From assembly GCA_003488325.1 (NCBI GenBank), contig DNLZ01000018.1, positions 561 through 7,374 of the forward strand: 6,814 nucleotides of DNA, in the 5' to 3' direction. The position numbers and the translations under genes were made by a program. Source of the DNA: Planctomycetaceae bacterium (GTDB lineage: Bacteria > Planctomycetota > Planctomycetia > Pirellulales > UBA1268). The notes under the pieces are model-generated. The model worked only from the letters and a program-made list of their open reading frames with translations. It searched no databases and was not told the DNA's origin. Position 1 is the stretch's first letter. The number at the start of each line of letters is the position of its first letter. Positions 1 through 4,760 of the stretch are shown here, piece by piece.

Positions 1-186
1 GCGGCGGCCGTGGAGCAGTCCGACTCCCTCGCCGCGATCGCACAGGCAGTCGGGCAGATCGGTGCCGTCACCGAGTCGAACGCAGCGAGCGCCGCCGAGA
101 CGGCGGCCGCATCGACGGAACTCTCCGCCCAGGCCGATTCGGCCCGCGACCTGGCCGGCCTGCTCATCACGCTCGTGGAGGGCGCA
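1..186 (+). other. C-terminal end of a methyl-accepting chemotaxis protein signalling domain (partial)
   Basis: The translation from base 1 contains VEQSDSLAAI, then AVGQIGAVTESNAAS, then ETAAASTELSAQA, ending near LVEGARERG. This matches the closing part of the MCP cytoplasmic coiled coil, where the family reads roughly EQ-x-x-GI-x-x-(I/V)-x-x-AV-x-Q-(M/I)-x-x-VTQ-x-NAA-x-(A)EE-(S/A)-AAAS-x-EL-x-x-QA. The heptad pattern and the alanine-rich stretch fit. The rest of the receptor lies upstream of the window. The segment normally passes signals to CheA/CheW in the cytoplasm. No stop codon separates it from the sialidase-like part downstream. Recognition of the MCP tail is confident, while its status as a separate gene or part of a chimera is open. 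Confidence 0.8.
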
Positions 187-1290
187 CGAGAACGCGGAGC
201 CGAGGCTGCTCCGGCGGCAGGGCCAGGATCATGGCGCGGATCAGGGCCGATCGCCGGGTTTCTGCTCGCGGCCGTGGCGTCGGGCGTCATGGCGGCCGAT
301 GCGGAGGCGATCGTGTCGCGTCGATTCATCTTCACGGACAACGCTCCGACGCCGTCGTGTCATGCGAGCACGATCGTGGAGACGGCGCCGGGCCGGCTGG
401 TGTCGGCGTGGTTCGGCGGCACGCGCGAGGGCGATCCGGATGTCGGGATCTGGGTCTCGCGCGCGGAGGACGGTGGCTGGACGACCCCGATCGAAGTCGC
501 CGACGGAGGGCAGCCGGATGGAACGCGGCACCCGTGCTGGAATCCGGTGCTCTTTCGCGCAGGAGCGGACGACCTGCTGCTCTTCTCGAAGGTGGGCCCG
601 AGTCCGCACGCCTGGTGGGGCGTCGTGCAGCGCAGCGCCGACGCGGGCCGGACATGGAGCCGCCCGGAGAGGATCGCCCCGGGCGTGAACCCCCCGCCGG
701 CGACGCTGCGTGGCGTGCCGGTGGGACCGATCAAGAACAAGCCCGAGCGATTGGCGGATGGCGTCATCCTCTCCCCCTCGAGCACGGAGGACGACGGCTG
801 GCGCGTGCATGTGGAGCGGTCGACCGACGGCGGGGCGACGTGGCAGGTGATCGGGCCGCTCAACGACGGCAAGGCGATCGCCGCGATCCAGCCGAGCATC
901 CTGCGGCTCGACGCGGGCCGCCTGCTGATGATCGGCCGCACGCGGCAGGGGAGGCTCTTTCGCGTGGAGAGCACGGATGCGGGTCGGTCGTGGGGCCCGC
1001 TCGAACTCACCGCGCTGCCCAACCCGAACTCCGGCACCGACGCCGTGACGCTCGCCGACGGGAGGCACCTGCTCGTATTCAATCCCGTGGAGAGGGGGCG
1101 CACGCCGCTCGTCGTCGCGGTGAGCCGTGACGGCACGTCCTGGACGGAGGCGGTGTCGCTCGAGACCGAGCCGGGCGAGTATTCCTATCCCGCCGTGATC
1201 CAGGCGGCGGACGGCCGCGTGCACGTCACCTACACGTGGCGGCGCGAGCGGATCGCACACGTCGTGATCGACCCGGCCAGGCTGCCGTAA
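1..1290 (+). CDS. Sialidase-like (BNR/Asp-box) exported protein, in frame with a chemoreceptor C-terminus; 5' partial
   Basis: The frame is open from the left edge to the TAA at 1288-1290. Residues here are numbered from the GTG at 10. Residues 1-58 are a chemoreceptor tail. About 79-96 are hydrophobic with small residues at the end, like a Sec signal peptide. From about 105 to the end is a BNR_2-type six-bladed propeller. Asp boxes (S-x-D-x-G-x-T/S-W) lie at 209-216, 271-278 and 321-328, with a shortened one at 372-378. Motifs typical of planctomycete 'exo-alpha-sialidase' proteins are present: HPCWNPVLF near 174, KNKP near 242, QPSIL near 294 and PNPNSGTDAV near 337. The product should be exported and act on or bind glycans. 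The FRIP arginine of true GH33 sialidases is not seen at the expected N-terminal place (PSCHAS near 115-120), so sialic acid cleavage is unproven. The start of the sialidase proper is unclear; in-frame options are GTG 175, GTG 274 and ATG 289, and the last two leave little or no signal peptide. The sialidase assignment is firm, the fusion is not. Confidence 0.8.
   Translation, partial: AAAVEQSDSLAAIAQAVGQIGAVTESNAASAAETAAASTELSAQADSARDLAGLLITLVEGARERGAEAAPAAGPGSWRGSGPIAGFLLAAVASGVMAADAEAIVSRRFIFTDNAPTPSCHASTIVETAPGRLVSAWFGGTREGDPDVGIWVSRAEDGGWTTPIEVADGGQPDGTRHPCWNPVLFRAGADDLLLFSKVGPSPHAWWGVVQRSADAGRTWSRPERIAPGVNPPPATLRGVPVGPIKNKPERLADGVILSPSSTEDDGWRVHVERSTDGGATWQVIGPLNDGKAIAAIQPSILRLDAGRLLMIGRTRQGRLFRVESTDAGRSWGPLELTALPNPNSGTDAVTLADGRHLLVFNPVERGRTPLVVAVSRDGTSWTEAVSLETEPGEYSYPAVIQAADGRVHVTYTWRRERIAHVVIDPARLP
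244..297 (+). other. Signal-peptide-like or transmembrane segment before the sialidase domain
   Basis: In the main frame this reads GPIAGFLLAAVASGVMAA, a hydrophobic stretch ending in small residues that suit signal peptidase I (cleavage near VMA-A or MAA-D). Arginines at ARERG and WRG lie on the N-terminal side, giving a positive-inside bias. If the sialidase gene has its own start, this is its signal peptide core. If the fused frame is translated whole, it would be a membrane segment placing the chemoreceptor tail in the cytoplasm and the propeller outside. Confidence 0.6.
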
Positions 1291-1293
1291 GCA

Positions 1294-1309
1294 CCGCGGC
1301 CTACCGTGG
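1294..1309 (+). terminator. Short hairpin between convergent stop codons
   Basis: CCGCGG and CCGTGG flank the four-base loop CCTA, giving a six-pair stem with one G-U wobble in the plus-strand transcript. It starts four bases after the sialidase TAA and spans the permease TAG (complement at 1301-1303). There is no T-tract after it, so it is not a classic intrinsic terminator. On the minus-strand transcript the wobble becomes an A-C mismatch, so it would serve the plus-strand gene better. The role is inferred from position only. Confidence 0.3.
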
Positions 1310-2995
1310 CACCATCCACGCGAGCGGGCCCGCCTGCAGCCATACGAGCACCCCGACGAGCAGGGCCAGCGCGAGCGAGTGGGGGAAGACCCGCCGCAGG
1401 ATCGCCCCCTCGTGCCGCGCCTCGCCCGTCGCGACGCCGGCGACGACGATGCTCTGGGCGTCGATCATCTTTCCCATCACGCCGCCGGTGCTGTTGGCCG
1501 TGCACGTGAGGAGCGGATCGAGGCCGAGCTGCTCGGCCGTGACCCGCTGGAGGCTGCCGAACATCGCGTTGCTCGACGTATCGGAGCCGGTGAGCGCGAC
1601 GCCGAGCCAGCCGAGCAGCGGCGCGAAGAAGGGATAGAGCGAGCCGGTGCGCGTGAGCGCCAGGCCGAGCGTGACGTCGGTGCCGGAGTACCGCGTGACG
1701 AACGCCAGCGCGAGCATCGCGGCGATCGTGACGAGCGACACGCCGAGGCGGTCGAACGTCTCGCACCAGATCATGAGTGCGCGCCGCCACGGGATCCCGA
1801 GCCACGGCACGGCCGCGATGGCCGCGACGAGGATGCCGGTGCCGGCGGCCGAGAGCCAGTTGAACCGGTAGATGGCCCGCTCGATCTCGACCGCGTCGCG
1901 GGTCGCCGGCGGCACCTTCGCGACACGGCCATCGAGCCCGGGCACGGGGATCTCGGCGGCGACCACGCGGCGCAGCGCGGGCGCGTCGCGTCCCTCGAGC
2001 ACGGCCTTCACCTGCGGCACACCCCAGACGAAGACGACGATCGACAAGAGGGCCCAGGGCGCCCAGGCCCACGCGATCCTCGCTGCCGTGTCGACCGCAG
2101 GCTCGTCCGCCCGCACGGCATCGCGATCCGCATCGTTCCCCATGCTTGTCGCGTCGGCGGTGATCCGATGCGTCCAGACCTCTCGCGGCCGCCACCAGCG
2201 GAGGAACACGGCGGTGGCGACGAGGCTGCCCGCTCCGGCCACGACATCGACGAGCGCCGCACCGGCGTAGTTGGCCATCACGAACTGCAGGACCGCGAAC
2301 GAACCGCCGGATACGAGCACCGCCGGCCAGGCGCCGACGAGCCCGCGCCAGCCCGCCATCGCGACGACCATCCAGGCCGGCACGAGCAGCGAGAAGAAGG
2401 GAAGCTGCCGTCCGGCGAGCATCGAGATCGCGTGCTCGTCGAGGCCGGTCACCTTCGCGAGCGTGACGATCGGCGTGCCGAGGGCCCCGAAGGCGACGGG
2501 CGCCGTGTTGGCCAGAAGCGCGATGCACGCCGCCTCGAGTGCCGGGAAGCCCGATCCCACGAGGAGCGCCGCCGTGATCGCCACCGGCGCCCCGAATCCG
2601 GCGGCCCCCTCCAGAAAAGCCCCGAACGAGAAGGCGATGAGCAGTGCCTGCAGGCGGTGGTCGGCCGAGAGTCCGGTCACGGATCGCTTCATGACGTCGA
2701 GCGCGCCGGCCTCGACCGACAGCCGGTAGAGGAACATCGCCGAGAGGATGATCCAGCCGATCGGAAAGAGGCCGAACGCGGCGCCGTAGAGCGTCGCTGC
2801 GAGCGCCGCGTCCATCGGCATGCCGACGACACCGATGGCGATCGCGAGCGCCGTCGACAGGCCGGCCAGGGCGGCCCATGACGCCGACCAGCCTGCCCCG
2901 GCAAGCAGTCCGAGCAGCACGACCAGCGGAAGCGTCGCGACGAGCGTCGAGGCGACGGGGGAGCCGAACGGATCGTAGACCTGGGACCACGGCAT
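1301..2995 (-). CDS. lldP: L-lactate permease, LctP family
   Basis: This 564-residue polytopic inner-membrane protein has the length and motifs of the LctP family (TC 2.A.14; E. coli LldP is about 550 residues). The family takes up L-lactate, and often D-lactate or glycolate, by proton symport. Visible hallmarks are GAFLEGAAGFGAP at 125-137, NTAPVAFGALGTPI at 163-176, TGSDTSSNAMFGSLQ at 469-483 and NSTGGVMGKMIDAQS at 501-515. Hydrophobic segments run through the protein, broken by polar loops near 275-308 and 328-378; the second carries the family's VPGL motif. The ATG at 2995 gives the usual short N-terminus before the first membrane segment. No Shine-Dalgarno sequence precedes it, which is common in planctomycetes. 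It lies 39 bases after the DUF202 gene on the same strand and may be co-transcribed. No lactate dehydrogenase gene is in the window. The transporter family is very secure, and the exact substrate (lactate or glycolate) is inferred. Confidence 0.95.
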   Translation of the reverse strand: MPWSQVYDPFGSPVASTLVATLPLVVLLGLLAGAGWSASWAALAGLSTALAIAIGVVGMPMDAALAATLYGAAFGLFPIGWIILSAMFLYRLSVEAGALDVMKRSVTGLSADHRLQALLIAFSFGAFLEGAAGFGAPVAITAALLVGSGFPALEAACIALLANTAPVAFGALGTPIVTLAKVTGLDEHAISMLAGRQLPFFSLLVPAWMVVAMAGWRGLVGAWPAVLVSGGSFAVLQFVMANYAGAALVDVVAGAGSLVATAVFLRWWRPREVWTHRITADATSMGNDADRDAVRADEPAVDTAARIAWAWAPWALLSIVVFVWGVPQVKAVLEGRDAPALRRVVAAEIPVPGLDGRVAKVPPATRDAVEIERAIYRFNWLSAAGTGILVAAIAAVPWLGIPWRRALMIWCETFDRLGVSLVTIAAMLALAFVTRYSGTDVTLGLALTRTGSLYPFFAPLLGWLGVALTGSDTSSNAMFGSLQRVTAEQLGLDPLLTCTANSTGGVMGKMIDAQSIVVAGVATGEARHEGAILRRVFPHSLALALLVGVLVWLQAGPLAWMVPR

Positions 2996-3034
2996 GCGGT
3001 GGGAGGATACCGCGACGGGGTCCGGCCGGTCGAA

Positions 3035-3424
3035 TCAGGAGCCGGAGAGGATCACCGCGAGCGCACCGATGCCCACGGCGACGATCGCCATGGCCATGTA
3101 TCGCGCGATGGGAGGACGCTCGGCGTAGCGATAGTCGTCCGTGGCGATCGCCTTCAGCACGAGCCGGTGCTCCCACATGCCGGCAAGCGTGGCCGCGAGG
3201 CCGATGAGGATGAGCGACGCGCCGAACACGCGGGTCTTGAACGGCGAGAGCCCGGCGAGTCGATCCTCGAACGAGAGGGCCGCGTGGCCGAAGCGCTCGA
3301 TGCCGAACCCGACGCTGATCATGGCGAGGCTCGTGCGAATCCACGCGAGCAGCGTGCGGTCGGCCGCCTCGCGATTCCGCTCGCGGGCGAGTTCATTCGT
3401 CAGGGATGCGTCGCGGTTCGTCAT
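3035..3424 (-). CDS. DUF202 (YidH-like) small membrane protein
   Basis: The 129-residue protein carries the DUF202 signature near residues 11-42: an acidic and basic run ELARERNREAADR followed by TLLAWIRTSLAMISVGFGI, which forms the first membrane segment. Two further membrane segments are visible at about 66-84 and 108-126. Function is unknown; DUF202 proteins occur as short membrane proteins in bacteria, and as the membrane part of yeast VTC proteins. The ATG at 3424 is chosen because the family motif starts just after it. A GTG at 3517 in the same frame would add 31 residues that look like translated non-coding sequence. The start overlaps the stop of an 11-codon ORF (ATGA), suggesting translational coupling. 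The lactate permease gene begins 39 bases downstream on the same strand, so a shared transcript is plausible. Confidence 0.88.
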   Translation of the reverse strand: MTNRDASLTNELARERNREAADRTLLAWIRTSLAMISVGFGIERFGHAALSFEDRLAGLSPFKTRVFGASLILIGLAATLAGMWEHRLVLKAIATDDYRYAERPPIARYMAMAIVAVGIGALAVILSGS

Positions 3425-3456
3425 CTGCTCTCGAGCACCCCGAGCCGGTGCGCCAT
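3421..3456 (-). CDS. Possible 11-codon leader ORF coupled to DUF202
   Basis: ATG at 3456 opens MAHRLGVLESR and a TGA that shares ATGA with the DUF202 start. A strong Shine-Dalgarno sequence, GGAGGAG (complement of 3462-3468), sits five bases before the ATG, while DUF202 itself has only a weak GAGAG three bases before its start. The arrangement is that of a translated short upstream ORF feeding ribosomes to the next gene by termination-reinitiation. The peptide has no recognisable function, no run of a single amino acid typical of attenuators, and no membrane segment. It is too short to show coding bias, so translation is inferred from the ribosome-binding site and the overlap alone. Confidence 0.4.
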   Translation of the reverse strand: MAHRLGVLESR

Positions 3457-3532
3457 CAGGGCTCCTCCGCCCCAGCGTAACGAAGTCGGGGCAACAGGGC
3501 ACGGCGGCGACCGGCACGTTCGCCGGCGGATC

Positions 3533-4522
3533 TCACCAGCCGTTGTTCGGCACGACTTCGCCGCCGTTGAAGCTCGAAAGCGCCGCCCACGTGGTGCGGT
3601 CGATCGTGTCCCGCACGAACCGCACGCCGCCATCCCCGAAGGCCACGTGACTCCCCGTCGGATGGTCCGAGTACATCTGACAGACGTGGGCGGCCCGATC
3701 GTTCGGCGGATGGATCACCCCCGGCTCCCCGGCCGCAGGACCGCTGTGCACGAGAAGCAGCGTGGCGGCCGCGTCGGCCGTGGACCCGGATGACGCGGCG
3801 AAGGCGGGCGTGGGATGCGAGGCGGCGCCCGGCACGGTACCGGCCCACGCCTTCTGCGAGAGTCGGGAGAGATGCTCGCCGAGGAAGACCGTGTGCGACG
3901 TGCCGTCGGTGACCCGGCTGATCGGCAGCCATGAGTTGCGGTAGAGCGGGCCGTTCGCGCGCCCCTCCCAGGAGTCGAGCGGGTCGCCCCACGGTTCGTC
4001 GTGCCCGGCGTTGCCGACGTAGCTCGACCGACCGAGCACGGCGCCGGACGGATGCGGCGACCCGTTCACGCCGAGCACGGTGAACGCCTCGCGCGGCCCC
4101 GTGTCGGACGGGCAGCGAAAGATCGCGGGTGAAGCCGAGACGATCGCCCGGTTCGTCGCCTCGCCGACGCCGAGACCGGCATCCGGGCGGTAGTCGGAGA
4201 CCAGCGTCGCCTCCTCGAGGTATGGGGCGATCAGGAGGCCCCAGCCGGTTCCGGGCGGACGATCGCGGGTGGCGGCATCGACGGGTGTCCGATTCGCCTC
4301 GCTCACATAGCCCGCCGGAAACCGGCGCTGTGCCGACTCGTGCGTGGCCAATCCCAGCGACAGTTGCCGCAGCTTGTTGCTGCACGACGACCGCCGGGCC
4401 GCCTCGCGGGCGCTCTGGACGGCCGGCAGCAGGAGGCCGATGAGCACGGCGACGATCGCGATGACCACGAGCAGCTCGACGAGGGTGAACGCCCTCCTGC
4501 CGCCTTGACCCCCGTGCCGCAT
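3533..4522 (-). CDS. DUF1559 prepilin-like protein with H-X9-DG tail
   Basis: This 329-residue protein belongs to the large planctomycete DUF1559 family. The N-terminus has a type IV prepilin signal: a basic leader ending RRA, then FTLVE with glutamate at +5 (residue 16), a hydrophobic helix VVIAIVAVLIGLLLPAV, and the family's QSAREAARR. Cleavage would follow alanine rather than the usual glycine, which prepilin peptidases tolerate. Further family marks are SCSNKLRQLSLGL near 46, FRCPSD near 135, VTDGTSHTVFLGE near 204, and a C-terminal H-X9-DG motif (His287, Asp297-Gly298) followed by VRFVRDTID. It is exported and probably membrane-anchored or pseudopilus-like; its role is unknown, though the family is often called a major-pilin-like or type II secretion-like protein. 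ATG 4522 is preferred, with AAAAAAGG seven bases upstream. A TTG at 4549 would extend it by nine residues but lies inside the repeat. It is transcribed divergently from the S46 peptidase gene. Confidence 0.93.
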   Translation of the reverse strand: MRHGGQGGRRAFTLVELLVVIAIVAVLIGLLLPAVQSAREAARRSSCSNKLRQLSLGLATHESAQRRFPAGYVSEANRTPVDAATRDRPPGTGWGLLIAPYLEEATLVSDYRPDAGLGVGEATNRAIVSASPAIFRCPSDTGPREAFTVLGVNGSPHPSGAVLGRSSYVGNAGHDEPWGDPLDSWEGRANGPLYRNSWLPISRVTDGTSHTVFLGEHLSRLSQKAWAGTVPGAASHPTPAFAASSGSTADAAATLLLVHSGPAAGEPGVIHPPNDRAAHVCQMYSDHPTGSHVAFGDGGVRFVRDTIDRTTWAALSSFNGGEVVPNNGW

Positions 4523-4530
4523 GCCACAGC
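4523..4530 (-). promoter_or_regulatory. Spacer to the DUF1559 ribosome binding site
   Basis: On the minus strand, AAAAAAGG (complement of 4530-4537) stands seven bases before ATG 4522. It is a weak purine-rich site, but it favours this ATG over the TTG at 4549, which has no purine-rich site in front of it. The A-run of this site is part of the right half of the AT-rich repeat, so anything bound or folded there would also affect ribosome access. Confidence 0.4.
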
Positions 4531-4531
4531 C

Positions 4532-4572
4532 TTTTTTGAAGAGCCTCAAACTATTTTTTGAACACTCAAAAA
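4532..4572. repeat. AT-rich tandem repeat forming two dyads, candidate operator pair
   Basis: Two copies of TTTTTTGAA (4532-4540 and 4554-4562, 22 bases apart) are each followed by CTCAAA (4545-4550 and 4565-4570). Each copy therefore has dyad symmetry: TTTGA-N6-TCAAA centred at 4542.5, and a perfect TTTTTGA-N4-TCAAAAA centred at 4563.5. The centres are 21 bases apart, about two helical turns, so bound dimers would lie on the same DNA face. The block is an AT island in very GC-rich surroundings. It sits immediately downstream of the predicted DUF1559 -10 box, overlapping the expected transcription start and the leader. That location suits repression of DUF1559. The binding protein is not identifiable from the sequence. 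Confidence 0.55.
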
Positions 4573-4599
4573 TTGTAGCCGAGCACGGGCCGTGGTCAA
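4572..4599 (-). promoter_or_regulatory. Sigma70-type promoter of the DUF1559 gene
   Basis: On the minus strand TTGACC (complement of 4594-4599) and TACAAT (complement of 4572-4577) are separated by 16 bases. Each hexamer matches the sigma70 consensus at five of six positions. Transcription would start near 4565, leaving a leader of about 43 bases before ATG 4522. The 11-base palindrome CACGGGCCGTG (4584-4594) fills much of the spacer. The match is good by eye in a genome where AT-rich hexamers are rare by chance. Confidence 0.55.
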
Positions 4600-4612
4600 G
4601 GCGCGAACCACG
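4591..4612. repeat. Inverted repeat CGTGGT-N10-ACCACG over the -35 region
   Basis: Perfect six-base arms at 4591-4596 and 4607-4612 surround ten bases. The left arm overlaps the DUF1559 -35 box, and the site lies between the two divergent genes. It has the form of a regulator dyad, but six-base arms in GC-rich DNA can arise by chance. Confidence 0.25.
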
Positions 4613-4730
4613 ACTCGCGGCGGCCGGACGCCGTCATGGCCTCGTGGTGCCGGACTTTTCCGCGTCCTGCTTGGGCCGCGGGCGACCCCATGGGTACGTT
4701 CAGCCCGTGCCGCACTGCCGCCACCGTGCC

Positions 4731-4754
4731 GAGGAGCGATGGATGGACCTGGAG
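4731..4754 (+). promoter_or_regulatory. Two Shine-Dalgarno sites for alternative S46 starts
   Basis: GAGGAG at 4731-4736 stands six bases before ATG 4743, and GGAG at 4751-4754 stands six bases before ATG 4761. Both ATGs are in the S46 frame. The first would add MDLETT before the signal peptide. The second gives a normal basic n-region (MRPSVR). The upstream site is the stronger one. Confidence 0.5.
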
Positions 4755-4760
4755 ACGACG

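Noticed and set aside
241..1260. A 339-codon minus-strand open frame opposite the sialidase
   Set aside because: It has low-complexity Arg/His-rich composition and no domain, and it mirrors a gene with clear Asp boxes.
1379..2881. A 500-codon plus-strand open frame
   Set aside because: It is antisense to the permease, is dominated by charged residues, and shows no recognisable motif; the permease on the other strand has all family motifs.
1230..3344. A 704-codon minus-strand open frame
   Set aside because: It overlaps the lactate permease and most of DUF202 in another frame and is extremely arginine-rich with no domain, the usual shadow of high-GC third positions.
3511..3526. Hairpin CCGGC-N6-GCCGG after the DUF1559 stop as a terminator
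   Set aside because: The stem has only five pairs and no T-tract follows; such stems are common by chance in this composition.
4523..4549. TTG start at 4549 for DUF1559, adding nine residues
   Set aside because: It lies within the candidate operator repeat, has no ribosome site, and the ATG at 4522 gives a standard short prepilin leader.
4535..4550. FNR/CRP-type box (TTGA-N6-TCAA)
   Set aside because: The outer half-sites fit, but the inner T and A of TTGAT...ATCAA are absent, and the neighbouring copy has a four-base spacer, so a specific FNR call is not supported.
4671..4700. TTGGGC-N18-TACGTT as a promoter for the S46 gene
   Set aside because: Both hexamers are weak and the spacing is long; I see no convincing promoter for this gene in the interval.
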